The position numbers and the translations under genes were made by a program. Source: Psychrobacillus faecigallinarum (GTDB lineage Bacteria; Bacillota; Bacilli; Bacillales_A; Planococcaceae). From it: a DNA stretch of 64,000 nucleotides. The notes under the pieces are model-generated. The model made no database searches, was not told where the DNA came from, and saw only the letters and a list, made by a program, of their open reading frames with translations. Of the stretch, positions 1-9,457 are shown one piece after another (position 1 is the first letter of the stretch; every line of letters starts with the position of its first letter). The stretch lies in assembly GCF_014836595.1 (NCBI RefSeq), contig NZ_JACSQO010000010.1, forward strand, positions 1 to 64,000, given 5' to 3'.

Positions 1-76
1 CATCATTCGCTCGACTTGCATGTATTAGGCACGCCGCCAGCGTTCGTCCTGAGCCAGGATCAAACTCTCCATAATA
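1..76 (-). rRNA. 16S ribosomal RNA, 5' end only
   Basis: The reverse complement reads GGAGAGTTTGATCCTGGCTC followed by the universal GGACGAACGCTGGCGGCGTG and CATGCAAGTCGAGCG segments of bacterial 16S rRNA. Only about the first 75 bases lie in the window, and the gene runs off the left edge. The exact mature 5' end is estimated. The rest of the rRNA operon should lie to the left. Confidence 0.97.
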
Positions 77-79
77 GCT

Positions 80-197
80 GGCTGGCGATACACAGCGCAT
101 TGCGTTGTCAGCTTCGCTTACTCGGTCAGTCACGTACGTTAGTACGCTCCTTCCCTCGCTCACTTGCTTCCTAGCACTGCACTACGTCTCGTCAGCC
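80..197 (-). other. rRNA leader with long-range hairpin
   Basis: Just upstream of the 16S 5' end, 179-197 can pair with 80-98 over 19 positions with two mismatches and some G-U pairs. The enclosed loop of about 80 nt contains a small CGTAC/GTACG hairpin. The element lies in the transcribed rRNA leader, between the promoter near 390 and the mature 16S. A role in leader processing or ribosome assembly is inference. The short open frame across it is not considered a gene. Confidence 0.55.
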
Positions 198-373
198 AGA
201 AAAAATAGAACTAGTTTAAAAGCTCATTTTGTTTTGCTGGCATCATCATTAAATGATGTCAAAATTGTTTTTGCGTCAATCAAACCGAAGTTTGTTGAAC
301 GCTGTATTTCTTAACGTTTTGCATGTTCAGTTTTCAATGTTCATCGCGTCGTTTTGTTTTTGACGACTTTATT

Positions 374-402
374 AGTATAACTCATTTCAGATTCGCTGTC
401 AA
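374..402 (-). promoter_or_regulatory. rRNA operon promoter
   Basis: On the minus strand TTGACA (397-402) is separated by exactly 17 bases from TATACT (374-379), a near-consensus sigma-A promoter about 300 nt upstream of the 16S 5' end. No convincing second promoter was found closer to the gene. From 403 to about 670 the sequence is AT-rich with no gene; the promoter for the rightward mgtC-like gene is probably there but was not pinned down. Confidence 0.8.
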
Positions 403-683
403 ACACTTTTTTTATTTTCTTTCAAGTAGTTTGTCGCTTGTTCCGAAGGACAAGTATTAATATACAACGTAGAGAAACAAAAAGCAATACCTTTTTTTAT
501 ATTTAATATGATTTTTATTGAATTATTTAATAAAGGATAGTTTTAAATAGCTTTAGCCTTACTTACTATAATATTCTTCATTAATTCAGAACAGGGTGAT
601 ATTAAATAGAAAAATGGGTATGTAAGTATAAGATTTAAATTTCCACATATTCTTTACTAACTTAATAGAAAGGAGGAACATCC

Positions 684-1406
684 TTGGACTGGGTTCCCTA
701 TTTAAATGGATATGGCGAGATATTAATAAAATTAAGTTTCGCGGCAATCCTAAGTTTAGTTATTGGGATTGAAAGAGAACTGAAGAAAAAACCCATTGGT
801 CTAAAAACAAGTATCGTTATAGCCACATTTAGTTGCTTGCTCACATACATATCTATCGAATCGGCATATAAGGCTCATACTGGACACGACGGAGTCAATA
901 TAACCATGGATCCTTTACGGTTAGCAGCTCAAATTGTTAGCGGAATCGGTTTTTTAGGGGCCGGGGTTATCCTTCGTAAAGGAAATGATAGCATAAGTGG
1001 TCTAACAACAGCAGCCATGATTTGGGGAGCTGGGGGAATTGGGATTGCTGTGGGAGCAGGATTTTATTTGGAGGCATCCTTATCTGTTGTGATTGTACTA
1101 ATAGGTATAGAAGTAATCCCTCCCCTCTTATCTAAAATAGGTCCAAAGCGATTAAGATCGAAAGAGTTATCATTGAAGGTAATTGTTTCAGAGCAAGAAA
1201 ACATTTCTAAAATGTATTATCACTTAAAAGACCAAGGCTTTTATATTGATAGCATTCGAATAAAAGACATTCCATTAGAGAATGATGAAATCAAGCATGA
1301 GCTTCATATTCGTTTGTCTATACTTACTAAAAAGAATACGGTAGAATTTTATCATTCGATAGCAAATTTAGAATTTATCGAAACTCTTGAATTAGAATCT
1401 ATTTAA
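684..1406 (+). CDS. MgtC/SapB-family membrane protein
   Basis: Encodes a 240-aa membrane protein of the MgtC/SapB family, associated with magnesium homeostasis. The N-terminal half has several hydrophobic helices and the family motifs IGIERELKKKPIGLKTS (about residues 27-43) and VSGIGFLGAGVILRK followed by GLTTAAMIWGAGGIG. The C-terminal roughly 80 residues are soluble and resemble the ACT-like tail of long MgtC proteins. The start is TTG, set by AGGAGG 7 nt upstream; no nearby ATG fits better. Only 16 bp separate its stop from the next gene, a metal exporter, suggesting a two-gene metal-ion operon. Family assignment is firm; actual transport activity is not proven for this family. Confidence 0.88.
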   Translation: MDWVPYLNGYGEILIKLSFAAILSLVIGIERELKKKPIGLKTSIVIATFSCLLTYISIESAYKAHTGHDGVNITMDPLRLAAQIVSGIGFLGAGVILRKGNDSISGLTTAAMIWGAGGIGIAVGAGFYLEASLSVVIVLIGIEVIPPLLSKIGPKRLRSKELSLKVIVSEQENISKMYYHLKDQGFYIDSIRIKDIPLENDEIKHELHIRLSILTKKNTVEFYHSIANLEFIETLELESI

Positions 1407-1422
1407 CAAAAGGAGTAATTAT

Positions 1423-2418
1423 ATGGGACAGTTTTTTACTTTATTAAAGGGTGGTAACAAACCATCCTTGATTGCAGCAATTGTAAATACAATAATAGCA
1501 GCATTAAAAGGCGGAGCATTTTTTCTAACTGGAAACGTAGCTATGTTTGCAGAAATGATGCATTCCATCGGGGATGCAGCTAACCAGTTTTTTGTGTTTA
1601 TAGGATCAGCACTTTCTAAAAAGGCGCCAACTCCTAAGTTTCCAAATGGCTTTGGACGATTGGTCAATCTTGTTTGTTTAGGTGCAGTAATACTTGTAGG
1701 AATCCTCTCATATGAAACGATCAAAGAAGGATGGCATCATATCCAACATCCTGTAGCATCTGGAGGGCTTGCAATTAGTTTAACCGTTCTTGGGATTGCG
1801 ATAATCCTTGAATTTGCGGTTTTATACAAAGCAGGAAAAGAAATCTTGCATGAAGTTGGCATAAAAGGATCTATTTTAGCTCCGCTTACTACGAGCTTTG
1901 CACATTTAAAAAGAGCAAAACCAGCTACAAAACTTGTATTTATGGAGGATTTAGTTGCAACTTCTGGTGGTATTTTAGCTTTTGTAGCAGTTCTGATCTC
2001 TCATTTCACAGGATTTTTACAAGCAGAAGGTATTGCTTCTATCCTTATCGGACTAATGATGTTTTACGTAGTAGGTAAAGTATTCTTAGATAATGCACGA
2101 GGCGCTCTTGGGGAAACAGATGAACAAATGCTCGTTCATATTGCGCATCTTGTTTCTGATGTAAAGGAAGTAAAAGATATTCAAGAGCTAGAGGTAATAA
2201 AAGAAGGAGAGTTTCTTCACGTTACTCTAGTAGCTGAAATAGACGCTTCGCTATCCTTTGCAACAGTAGATGATATTCATGATGTTTTAAAGGATTTAAT
2301 ACTAAGCCAACAAGGAGTATCCGATGTGACTATCTCCTTTGACGAGGACGACGGAGTTAAAACGTGGAATCATCATAAAGATTCAAAAACAGTTTTAAAA
2401 ACAAATGACAAGAAATAA
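1423..2418 (+). CDS. Cation diffusion facilitator family transporter
   Basis: A 331-aa CDF-type divalent metal/proton antiporter, expected to export Zn2+, Co2+ or a similar ion across the membrane. The HxxxD metal site is visible in MHSIGDAANQ (about residues 46-55), followed by FPNGFGRLVNL, typical of the family's cytoplasmic loop. Multiple membrane helices occupy residues 15-225. The tail has the alternating pattern of a CDF cytoplasmic dimerisation domain. The start ATG has AAAGGAG just upstream. It follows the MgtC-like gene closely and ends before a strong terminator. Substrate cannot be read from the sequence. Confidence 0.9.
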   Translation: MGQFFTLLKGGNKPSLIAAIVNTIIAALKGGAFFLTGNVAMFAEMMHSIGDAANQFFVFIGSALSKKAPTPKFPNGFGRLVNLVCLGAVILVGILSYETIKEGWHHIQHPVASGGLAISLTVLGIAIILEFAVLYKAGKEILHEVGIKGSILAPLTTSFAHLKRAKPATKLVFMEDLVATSGGILAFVAVLISHFTGFLQAEGIASILIGLMMFYVVGKVFLDNARGALGETDEQMLVHIAHLVSDVKEVKDIQELEVIKEGEFLHVTLVAEIDASLSFATVDDIHDVLKDLILSQQGVSDVTISFDEDDGVKTWNHHKDSKTVLKTNDKK

Positions 2419-2482
2419 ATCTTCCATTAAGTATTACTCTTTTATATAAGAGGTGGTATGTCAAGCTATGATTTAACATAAT

Positions 2483-2521
2483 AAAGGCAAGAATGTTGGG
2501 TTAACAGCATTCTTGCCTTTT
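2483..2521. terminator. Terminator after the metal transporter pair
   Basis: A 13-bp perfect stem, AAAGGCAAGAATG with CATTCTTGCCTTT, with T's on the rightward side and A's on the left. It lies between convergent genes and probably serves both directions. Confidence 0.85.
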
Positions 2522-2570
2522 AAAATTCACTTTTTTATTGATGAAAAAAGATAAAAACTCAACCGCAGTC

Positions 2571-3734
2571 TTACAGACAAGCTGTTAATATAACTTTTGT
2601 ATCTTCTGCATTTAACTTATTAAAATTGCCATACTCACCACGTGCCATTGCTTTTTCTACCATTAAGTCGATTTGTGAGTCATCAATTTTATAATCAGAT
2701 AGGTTCACAGGTGCCCCTAACGAAGCCCAGAAAGAAGATAATCTTTCAATACCCTCTAAACCAATTTCCTCCGGCGTCTTACCTGAAGGATCCACATGGA
2801 AGACTTTAGTAGCAAGCTTTGCAAAGCGCTCTGGATTTACTTTAAGATTATGTCGCATCCATCTCGGGAAAATAATTGCCAATCCGCCTGCATGGGGAAT
2901 GTCATACACAGCTGAGACAGCATGTTCAATGTTATGGCTCGCCCAATCACCGTTATAACCCATTTGTAGAAAACCATTTAAGCCTAGAGTTCCCGCAAAT
3001 AGGATAGTTTCTCTTAATTCATAGTTTTCTAGGTCGGTAATTAGTTTAGGAGCAGCATCTATAACTGTACGTAGAGCGCCCTCAATCATTTCATCTTGAA
3101 GAGGTGTGTTAGTCGCGTTATGATAATATTGCTCAAACATATGAGACATCATATCAACAATCCCATAAACCGTTTGGTCTAGAGGAACTGTGAAAGTGTT
3201 CACTGGGTCTAATATAGAGAATTTAGGGAAAACTAGCGGGCTCCCCCAGCCGTATTTTTCTAACGTTTCTTCATTTGTAATTACCGAACCTGAGTTCATT
3301 TCGGAGCCAGTTGCGGCTAAAGTTAAAACAGTACCAAAAGGTAGTGCTTCTTCTGGGAAGGCTTTACGTGTAACTAAGTCCCATGGATCCCCATCATACT
3401 TAGCAGCAGCAACAATAAGCTTCGTGCAGTCTATTACAGACCCACCTCCGACTGCAAGTACTACTTCAATTCCTTCTGCCTTACAAAGATCTGCTCCTCG
3501 TTTTGCAGTAGATAGTCTTGGATTTGGCTCTACTCCTGACAGTTCAAAGATTTCCATACCTGCCTCATTTAAATAATTCATTACTTCGTCGTATAAACTA
3601 TTTTTTTTAATGCTTCCGCCGCCGTATACTACCAATACCTTTTTACCGAATACAGAAAGCTCAGTAGGAAGCTTTGCTAGTTGACCTTTACCAAAAATCA
3701 GTTTGACCGGATTATAAAAAGAAAATGCATTCAT
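2571..3734 (-). CDS. Iron-containing alcohol dehydrogenase (YugJ/BdhA-like)
   Basis: A 387-aa group III, iron-dependent NAD(P)H alcohol dehydrogenase, closest in character to the butanol dehydrogenase-like YugJ/YugK proteins of B. subtilis. The nucleotide-binding [10 protein letters not shown] is near residue 97. Metal-ligand histidines are visible in [12 protein letters not shown] and in [18 protein letters not shown]. Length is normal. The start ATG is preceded by AAAGGGGATT. It is monocistronic, upstream of rocG but separated from it by rocG's terminator. A role in reducing aldehydes during fermentative or overflow metabolism is inferred; the natural substrate is unknown. Confidence 0.9.
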   Translation of the reverse strand: MNAFSFYNPVKLIFGKGQLAKLPTELSVFGKKVLVVYGGGSIKKNSLYDEVMNYLNEAGMEIFELSGVEPNPRLSTAKRGADLCKAEGIEVVLAVGGGSVIDCTKLIVAAAKYDGDPWDLVTRKAFPEEALPFGTVLTLAATGSEMNSGSVITNEETLEKYGWGSPLVFPKFSILDPVNTFTVPLDQTVYGIVDMMSHMFEQYYHNATNTPLQDEMIEGALRTVIDAAPKLITDLENYELRETILFAGTLGLNGFLQMGYNGDWASHNIEHAVSAVYDIPHAGGLAIIFPRWMRHNLKVNPERFAKLATKVFHVDPSGKTPEEIGLEGIERLSSFWASLGAPVNLSDYKIDDSQIDLMVEKAMARGEYGNFNKLNAEDTKVILTACL

Positions 3735-3764
3735 ATGTTAATCCCCTTTCTTTACCTTTTCATC

Positions 3765-3797
3765 ATATAAAAAACCGCTTGTAAAATACAAGCGGTT
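3765..3797 (-). terminator. Terminator of the glutamate dehydrogenase gene
   Basis: An 11-bp stem, AACCGCTTGTA with TACAAGCGGTT, followed on the minus strand by TTTTTT. It sits 13 bp beyond the stop of the glutamate dehydrogenase gene. Confidence 0.88.
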
Positions 3798-3809
3798 CAA
3801 CTTATCGGG

Positions 3810-5054
3810 TTATACCCATCCACGGAAGCGTGAAGCTTCAGCAGTTCTGCGTACACCAACCATATATGCAGCTAAACGCATATCGATATTACGAGTAGTA
3901 GCTACTTCATAAATATTCTCAAATGCATCTACCATTTTCTTCACTAACTTGTCGTTAACTTCTTCTTCTGTCCAGTAGTAGCCTTGGTTATTTTGTACCC
4001 ACTCAAAGTAAGATACAGTTACCCCACCTGCACTAGCTAATACGTCAGGGACTAATAGGATTCCTCTTTCGTATAGAATTCTAGTAGCTTCTGAAGTAGT
4101 TGGACCATTTGCTGCTTCTACTACTATATTAGCTTTGATGTTGTGAGCATTATCAGAAGTAATTTGGTTTTCGATAGCAGCAGGCACTAAAATATCACAA
4201 TCTAATTCTAATAATTCTTCATTAGAAATAGTATTTTCAAACAAAGTCGTTACAGTTCCAAAGCTATCACGGCGATCTAATAAATAATCTATATCTAAGC
4301 CATTAGGGTCATGTAAAGCACCGTAAGCATCAGAAATACCAATTACTTTTGCACCTTGATCGCTCAAGAACTTAGCAAGGAAGCTTCCTGCGTTTCCGAA
4401 ACCTTGGATAACCACTCTAGCACCCATCATATCAATGCCGCGTTTCTTCGCTGCTTCATTAATAATAATAGTAACACCTTGTGCAGTTGCACGGTCACGA
4501 CCTTGAGATCCACCAAGAACTAAAGGTTTACCCGTGATAAATCCTGGTGAGTTGAATTGGTCCATACGACTATATTCATCCATCATCCATGCCATAATTT
4601 GCGCATTTGTGAAAACGTCTGGAGCAGGGATATCTTTTGTTGGTCCGACAATTTGACTAATTGCACGAACATATCCACGACTTAGGCGTTCGATTTCTCC
4701 CATAGACATCTCACGTGGGTCACAAGCAACCCCACCTTTACCTCCACCATACGGAAGGTCAACAATTCCAGCTTTTAATGTCATCCACATAGAAAGTGCT
4801 TTCATTTCTTCAGGAGTTACGCCTGGGTGAAAACGAACTCCACCTTTTGTTGGTCCGACTGCATCGTTATGTTGGGAACGGTAACCAGTAAATACTTTAA
4901 CAGTATTGTCATCCATTCTTACTGGAATTCTTACCTCTAACATACGAAGTGGTTCTTTTAACAAGTCATACATTGCATCGTCGTAGCCTAATTTTTGCAA
5001 AGCCTCTTTAATGACAGCCTGCGTTGATGTGAACAGGTTTAGATTTTCAGCCAT
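3810..5054 (-). CDS. rocG: NAD-type glutamate dehydrogenase
   Basis: A 414-aa catabolic glutamate dehydrogenase that oxidises glutamate to 2-oxoglutarate and ammonia. The substrate-binding KGGVRFHPGV, the catalytic-lysine segment PYGGGKGGVACDP and the Rossmann motif IQGFGNAGSFLA are present. Length fits the RocG/GudB family. GAGGCG precedes the ATG. It lies downstream of rocD and rocA on the same strand, so it would complete conversion of arginine/proline carbon to 2-oxoglutarate. RocG is preferred over GudB because of this neighbourhood; sequence alone does not separate them. A likely promoter lies in the 83-bp gap before it. Confidence 0.92.
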   Translation of the reverse strand: MAENLNLFTSTQAVIKEALQKLGYDDAMYDLLKEPLRMLEVRIPVRMDDNTVKVFTGYRSQHNDAVGPTKGGVRFHPGVTPEEMKALSMWMTLKAGIVDLPYGGGKGGVACDPREMSMGEIERLSRGYVRAISQIVGPTKDIPAPDVFTNAQIMAWMMDEYSRMDQFNSPGFITGKPLVLGGSQGRDRATAQGVTIIINEAAKKRGIDMMGARVVIQGFGNAGSFLAKFLSDQGAKVIGISDAYGALHDPNGLDIDYLLDRRDSFGTVTTLFENTISNEELLELDCDILVPAAIENQITSDNAHNIKANIVVEAANGPTTSEATRILYERGILLVPDVLASAGGVTVSYFEWVQNNQGYYWTEEEVNDKLVKKMVDAFENIYEVATTRNIDMRLAAYMVGVRRTAEASRFRGWV

Positions 5055-5098
5055 TTATTATTTCGCCTCTTTAATTCATAATGATTTCATCGGAGATT

Positions 5099-5107
5099 AT
5101 TGTAACA
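5099..5107 (-). promoter_or_regulatory. Possible extended -10 promoter for rocG
   Basis: On the minus strand the gap before rocG contains TGTTACAAT, an extended -10 element, but no good -35 hexamer 17 bp upstream. It suggests rocG can be transcribed separately from rocA and rocD. Confidence 0.35.
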
Positions 5108-5137
5108 CAATTCATTTACAAATTGGGAAACAATTAG

Positions 5138-6331
5138 TTAAATTGTAAATACTTTTTTAATTTTCTCAATTGACCAGTCAAGTTCCTCTTTTGTAATGAT
5201 TAAAGGTGGTGCGAAACGGATAACTGTATCGTGAGTTTCTTTACATAATAATCCTAGTTCTTTTAGTTCTTCACAATAAGGTCTTGCTGCTTCAGTCAAT
5301 TCCATACCGATAAACAAACCACGACCACGTACTTCTTTAATAGAAGGATGATTAATGTCTCTTAAAGCATCCATAAAATAATTTCCTAATTCTAATGAAC
5401 GATCAGCAAGCTTCTCGTCAATCAACACGTCAAGTGCAGCAAGAGAAACAGCACAAGCCATAGGGTTACCACCGAAAGTAGAGCCATGTGAACCTGGATT
5501 AAATACTTCTAGAACATCACGGTTAGCTACTATACATGAGATAGGGAATACTCCTCCGCCTAGTGCTTTACCTAAGATGTACATATCCGGATCGATATCT
5601 TCCCATTCACATGCAAACATTTTACCTGTGCGGCATAATCCAGCTTGAATTTCATCTGCGATAAATAATACATTATTTTCTCGACATAATTCACGTGCAG
5701 CCTTCATAAATCCTTCTGGAGGAATAATGATTCCAGCTTCGCCTTGGATAGGTTCGATTAAGAATGCAGCTGTGTTTGGAGTAATTGCTTGCTTAAGTGC
5801 TTCAATATCCCCGTAAGGAATTAGTTTAATCCCTGGAAGCATTGGTCCGAATCCACGTTTGTATTCTGGGTCTGACGATAAAGAAACCGCTCCCATAGTT
5901 CTGCCGTGGAAGTTACCGTTACAAGCAATGATTTCTGCTTGATCATCAGCAACACCTTTTACATCATACGCCCATCTGCGAGCAGCCTTAAATGCTGTTT
6001 CTACAGCTTCAGCTCCTGTATTCATCGGTAAAACCATTTCTTTTTTCGTTAATTGACTTACTTTTTCATACCATGGACCTAACTGGTCGTTATGGAACGC
6101 ACGAGAAGTTAAAGTAACACGATCTGCTTGGTCTTTTAACGCTTGAATAATTTTAGGATGACGATGTCCTTGGTTTACAGCTGAGTATGCAGATAGCATA
6201 TCCATGTATTTATTACCCTCTGGATCCTTTACCCAAACACCTTCAGCTTCAGACACAACGATTGGTAGTGGATTGTAATTGTGTGCACCGTATTTTTCTG
6301 TTTGTTCAATTACTTTACTAGATACTGACAT
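5138..6331 (-). CDS. rocD: Ornithine aminotransferase
   Basis: A 397-aa class III PLP-dependent aminotransferase that converts ornithine and 2-oxoglutarate to glutamate-5-semialdehyde and glutamate. The PLP lysine lies in [15 protein letters not shown], preceded by the cofactor aspartate in [33 protein letters not shown] marks the cofactor-phosphate site. GGGGGAAAATG supplies the binding site and start. It stands between rocA, which makes glutamate from its product, and the glutamate dehydrogenase gene. A hairpin between rocA and rocD may tune their relative expression. Confidence 0.94.
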   Translation of the reverse strand: MSVSSKVIEQTEKYGAHNYNPLPIVVSEAEGVWVKDPEGNKYMDMLSAYSAVNQGHRHPKIIQALKDQADRVTLTSRAFHNDQLGPWYEKVSQLTKKEMVLPMNTGAEAVETAFKAARRWAYDVKGVADDQAEIIACNGNFHGRTMGAVSLSSDPEYKRGFGPMLPGIKLIPYGDIEALKQAITPNTAAFLIEPIQGEAGIIIPPEGFMKAARELCRENNVLFIADEIQAGLCRTGKMFACEWEDIDPDMYILGKALGGGVFPISCIVANRDVLEVFNPGSHGSTFGGNPMACAVSLAALDVLIDEKLADRSLELGNYFMDALRDINHPSIKEVRGRGLFIGMELTEAARPYCEELKELGLLCKETHDTVIRFAPPLIITKEELDWSIEKIKKVFTI

Positions 6332-6350
6332 TCATTTTCCCCCTATTAAA

Positions 6351-6387
6351 TGAAATGGCCAGACAAACCAGTTGTTTGGCCATTTCA
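6351..6387 (-). terminator. Hairpin between rocA and rocD
   Basis: An 11-bp perfect stem, TGAAATGGCCA with TGGCCATTTCA, extended by ACAA/TTGT pairing. The minus-strand 3' side is only weakly T-rich (TTTAATAG), so it may attenuate, or stabilise an mRNA end, rather than terminate fully. Confidence 0.55.
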
Positions 6388-6407
6388 TAAGATTTGTTTA
6401 AAAAATA

Positions 6408-7952
6408 TTAAAGCATTTCAGAAGTTGTTTTAGCTTGCATATGAAGTTGAATGTAGTCTGGTCCACCAGCTTTAGAGTCAGTTCCAGACATGTTGAATCC
6501 ACCAAATGGTTGGTATCCAACGATAGCTCCAGTACATCCACGGTTGAAGTATAAGTTACCTACGTGGAAGTCTTCACGCGCTTTTTCTAAGTTCATGCGG
6601 TTATTAGTAATAACGGCACCCGTTAAACCATATTCCGTGTTGTTAGCAATTTCAATCGCTTCATCAAAATCTTTTGCTTTAGAAATACCAAGGATTGGTC
6701 CAAAAATTTCTTCTTGCATAATGCGAGAAGTTGGAGATAGATCTGCAAATACAGTAGGTTGAATGAAGTAACCTTTTGAATCGTCACCTTCTCCACCAGT
6801 GATTAAGCGACCTTCTTCTTTACCAACTGGGATATAGCTCATGATTTTTTTGAATGCAGAAGCATCGATTACTGGACCTACAAAATGCTCATCTTCGTCT
6901 GGAATACCTACAGTTAACTCATTCGTTAACTCTTTTACACGATCCACTACTTGGTCATATACATCTTCAAGGATTACAGCACGTGAACCAGCCGAGCATT
7001 TTTGTCCGCTAAAACCAAATGCTGATCGTACGATTGATTGAGCAGCTAATTCTAAATCAGCATCTTTATCTACAACGATTGTGTCTTTACCGCCCATTTC
7101 AAGAATTGTACGTTTAATCCAGATTTGCTTTTCAGCTAATTTAGCTGATTTTTCTACAATTCCTAAACCAACGTCACGAGATCCTGTAAAGCTGATTAAA
7201 CGAGTACGTGGGTGTTCAACTAAGAAATCACCAATTTCAGCACCTGAACCAGGGATGAAGTTAACAACGCCCGCTGGCATTCCAGCTTCTTCTAGAACTT
7301 CTACAAACTTATAAGCAACAACAGGAGTAGTAGAAGCTGGTTTTAATAATACTGTATTACCAGCAACCATAGCTGCTACAGTAGTACCAGCCATGATAGC
7401 AAATGGGAAGTTCCAAGGAGAGATAACAACAGAAACTCCTAATGGAATATAGTCATAACGATTGTATTCACCTGGACGGCTTTCCACAGGTTGGCCTTCT
7501 TTAAGACGTAGCATTTGACGTCCATAATATTCTAAGAAGTCAATTCCTTCAGCAACCTCTACATCAGCTTCCACCCATGTTTTCCCTGCTTCTCTTGATA
7601 ATAAAGCGGAGAATTCAAATTTACGGCGACGAATGATTGCCGCTGCTTTGAAAAGTACATCTGCGCGTACTTCTGGTTTTACTTTTTTCCATGTGTTGAA
7701 TGTTTCATCAGCAATTTTAAGTGCTTTTTCTGCGATTTCTTGAGAAGCTTTTGATACTTTACCAATTACCTCTTCTTTTTTTGCTGGATTATAAGAAACA
7801 ATTTTGCTTTCAGTAGTAATTCTTTCTCCACCAACGATTAATGGGAAATCTTGACCTAAATATGCGTCAACAATTTTATATCCTTCTTTTATTGCTTTTT
7901 TATTTTCTTCTTTTGAAAAATCTGTAAATGCTTCGTGTTTATAAGGTATCAT
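6408..7952 (-). CDS. rocA: 1-pyrroline-5-carboxylate dehydrogenase
   Basis: A 514-aa aldehyde dehydrogenase-family enzyme oxidising glutamate-5-semialdehyde (pyrroline-5-carboxylate) to glutamate with NAD+. Motifs seen are [12 protein letters not shown] (cofactor fold), FTGSRDVG (NAD binding), LEMGGKD (general base Glu) and [11 protein letters not shown] with the nucleophile Cys. Length matches the Bacillus RocA/PutC type, about 515 aa. GGAGG precedes the ATG. It is divergent from the RocR-like regulator, with about 130 bp between them, and is first in the leftward roc series. RocA and PutC cannot be told apart from sequence; roc context favours RocA. Confidence 0.94.
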   Translation of the reverse strand: MIPYKHEAFTDFSKEENKKAIKEGYKIVDAYLGQDFPLIVGGERITTESKIVSYNPAKKEEVIGKVSKASQEIAEKALKIADETFNTWKKVKPEVRADVLFKAAAIIRRRKFEFSALLSREAGKTWVEADVEVAEGIDFLEYYGRQMLRLKEGQPVESRPGEYNRYDYIPLGVSVVISPWNFPFAIMAGTTVAAMVAGNTVLLKPASTTPVVAYKFVEVLEEAGMPAGVVNFIPGSGAEIGDFLVEHPRTRLISFTGSRDVGLGIVEKSAKLAEKQIWIKRTILEMGGKDTIVVDKDADLELAAQSIVRSAFGFSGQKCSAGSRAVILEDVYDQVVDRVKELTNELTVGIPDEDEHFVGPVIDASAFKKIMSYIPVGKEEGRLITGGEGDDSKGYFIQPTVFADLSPTSRIMQEEIFGPILGISKAKDFDEAIEIANNTEYGLTGAVITNNRMNLEKAREDFHVGNLYFNRGCTGAIVGYQPFGGFNMSGTDSKAGGPDYIQLHMQAKTTSEML

Positions 7953-7987
7953 GTAAATCCTCCTTTAAATGTTAGCGCAAAAAAAAT

Positions 7988-8017
7988 TTGCACTACTAAT
8001 ACTACTTCACTTATAAT
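7988..8017 (+). promoter_or_regulatory. Predicted promoter of the RocR-like gene
   Basis: TTGCAC (7988-7993), an 18-bp spacer and a perfect TATAAT (8012-8017). It overlaps the leftward rocA promoter, so the two divergent units may interfere or share an operator. Confidence 0.5.
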
Positions 8018-8044
8018 AATGCAAAAGATTGTTGCGTTTTTCAA
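8016..8044 (-). promoter_or_regulatory. Predicted sigma-A promoter of rocA
   Basis: On the minus strand TTGAAA (8039-8044) and CATTAT (8016-8021) are separated by 17 bp. I looked for a sigma-54 -24/-12 element because roc genes of B. subtilis use one, and found none with GG and GC at the required 10-bp spacing. AT-rich imperfect palindromes around 7975-7995 could be regulator sites. Confidence 0.45.
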
Positions 8045-8088
8045 GTATAATTAACTAAAATGTTAAATATTTTTTTGAGGTGATTAAT

Positions 8089-9399
8089 TTGACCAGTACT
8101 TTTAGTAAGTTGCTCCCCTTTTACAAATTCGCTACAGAGCAAGTCACTGTAGGCATTCATGCAATAGATTTAATGGGAAAAACGATTATATACAATGAAA
8201 AAATGAAAGAAATCGAAGGTTTGAATTCGATGGATGTAGAAGATCGTTCTATCCTAGAACTTTTTCAATTCGAACAACATGAAAGTACCTTATTAAAAGT
8301 TCTACATAGCGAAAAGCCAGTCCTAAGAGTAAAACAGACCTATTGGAGTAGGAATGGTCAAGAAATCACCACTATTAACGATACATATCCTGTTTTTGAA
8401 GATGGTGTCTTAATAGGGGCGATTGAATTTTCACGAGATATCACGGCTCTGGAAAAGCTATTATTTCAGCCTTTAAAGAGATATAACGAGGCAATCACAC
8501 TTTCCTCTATCACAGCAGAATCTAAAATCATGAAGGACGTAAAGGAACGCTCAATAAAAGCAGCCAATGTACGAATGCCTATCCTGCTTATTGGAGAAGC
8601 TGGGACAGGAAAGGATTTAATAGCGGAAGCAATACATCATCAGCTTTCTCCACAAAACGAGCAATTTATAACGCTTTATTGTTATAGTGCGGACGATCAA
8701 ATAATTTATAAATTCGAACAAGAAATAAAAAGCCTGCATAACTGCACTATATTTTGTGAAAGAATAGATTTATTATCCATCGATTTACAAAATAAATTAT
8801 TTGAAATTTTAAAAGAAAATAGCTCTAACCACAATCTGTATATCGCTAGTATTGGAGAAGATCCGATTGACCTAGTTTATAATAACCAGTTGGTTAAAGA
8901 GCTATATTATTACTTTGCGTCTATTTCTATTAATATTCCGCCGCTTCGTGAACGAACAGAGGATATTATGCCCTTTATACATGATTACTTCCAGCGACAT
9001 TTGAATCGGTACGCGTCTACTCTTGAAGACATAGATCCACAGGTAATAAAAGCTTTTAAAACCTATGACTGGCCAGGTAACTTAAAGGAATTGGAGCTTT
9101 TATTAGACGAAATCACTTCTATGATTACAACAGAGAGAACATTAAGTTTCGATATGCTGCCACTCCATTTCAAATTAAAAATTCAGGATATGGATGGATC
9201 AATGAAAAATGCCGAGGACTTTGTCATCTCTCCAGAGAGAGATATCCTTCCTCTAGACGAATACTTAAGAGAAGCGGAAACGTATTATTTACAAAAGGCT
9301 TTAGAAAAATACAATAACAATGTCACTAAAGCTGCGGAGGCATTGGGAATGAGTAGGCAGAATCTACAGTACCGATTACGTAAAATAAGAAAAGTTTAA
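8089..9399 (+). CDS. RocR/NtrC-like regulator with degenerate AAA+ domain
   Basis: A regulator of about 436 aa built like RocR: PAS-like sensor (about residues 10-105), AAA+ domain (about 135-365) and a C-terminal Fis-type helix-turn-helix (AAEALGMSRQNLQYRLRKI). Walker A (GEAGTGKD), PPLRERTEDI and DWPGNLKELE are intact. The ELFG...GAFTGA sigma-54 contact loop is absent, and the Walker B position reads TIFCERIDLL instead of the usual TLFLDEIGEM. Loss of sigma-54 activation and perhaps of ATP hydrolysis is therefore inferred. The likely start is TTG at 8089 behind GAGGTGA; an upstream in-frame GTG lies inside that ribosome binding site. Divergence from rocA makes roc control the best guess. Confidence 0.82.
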   Translation: MTSTFSKLLPFYKFATEQVTVGIHAIDLMGKTIIYNEKMKEIEGLNSMDVEDRSILELFQFEQHESTLLKVLHSEKPVLRVKQTYWSRNGQEITTINDTYPVFEDGVLIGAIEFSRDITALEKLLFQPLKRYNEAITLSSITAESKIMKDVKERSIKAANVRMPILLIGEAGTGKDLIAEAIHHQLSPQNEQFITLYCYSADDQIIYKFEQEIKSLHNCTIFCERIDLLSIDLQNKLFEILKENSSNHNLYIASIGEDPIDLVYNNQLVKELYYYFASISINIPPLRERTEDIMPFIHDYFQRHLNRYASTLEDIDPQVIKAFKTYDWPGNLKELELLLDEITSMITTERTLSFDMLPLHFKLKIQDMDGSMKNAEDFVISPERDILPLDEYLREAETYYLQKALEKYNNNVTKAAEALGMSRQNLQYRLRKIRKV

Positions 9400-9416
9400 A
9401 TTTTACATGATAAAAA

Positions 9417-9452
9417 AAAGGTGGAGAAGGATATGATCCTTCTTCACCTTTC
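9417..9452. terminator. Bidirectional terminator
   Basis: AAGGTGGAGAAGGAT pairs with ATCCTTCTTCACCTT around a short loop, with A and T runs outside. It lies between the convergent RocR-like and yugI genes. Confidence 0.85.
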
Positions 9453-9457
9453 CTTTA

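Noticed and set aside
203..262. Second rRNA promoter (TTGACA at 257-262)
   Set aside because: A good -35 hexamer but no acceptable -10 at 16-18 bp.
105..314. 69-codon frame in the rRNA leader
   Set aside because: It lies opposite the rRNA promoter-leader region, has no ribosome binding site, and is explained by the structured leader.
7953..8079. Sigma-54 promoter for rocA
   Set aside because: GCAAC and TTGCA are present but the GG-N10-GC spacing is not met; a sigma-A-like pair fits better.
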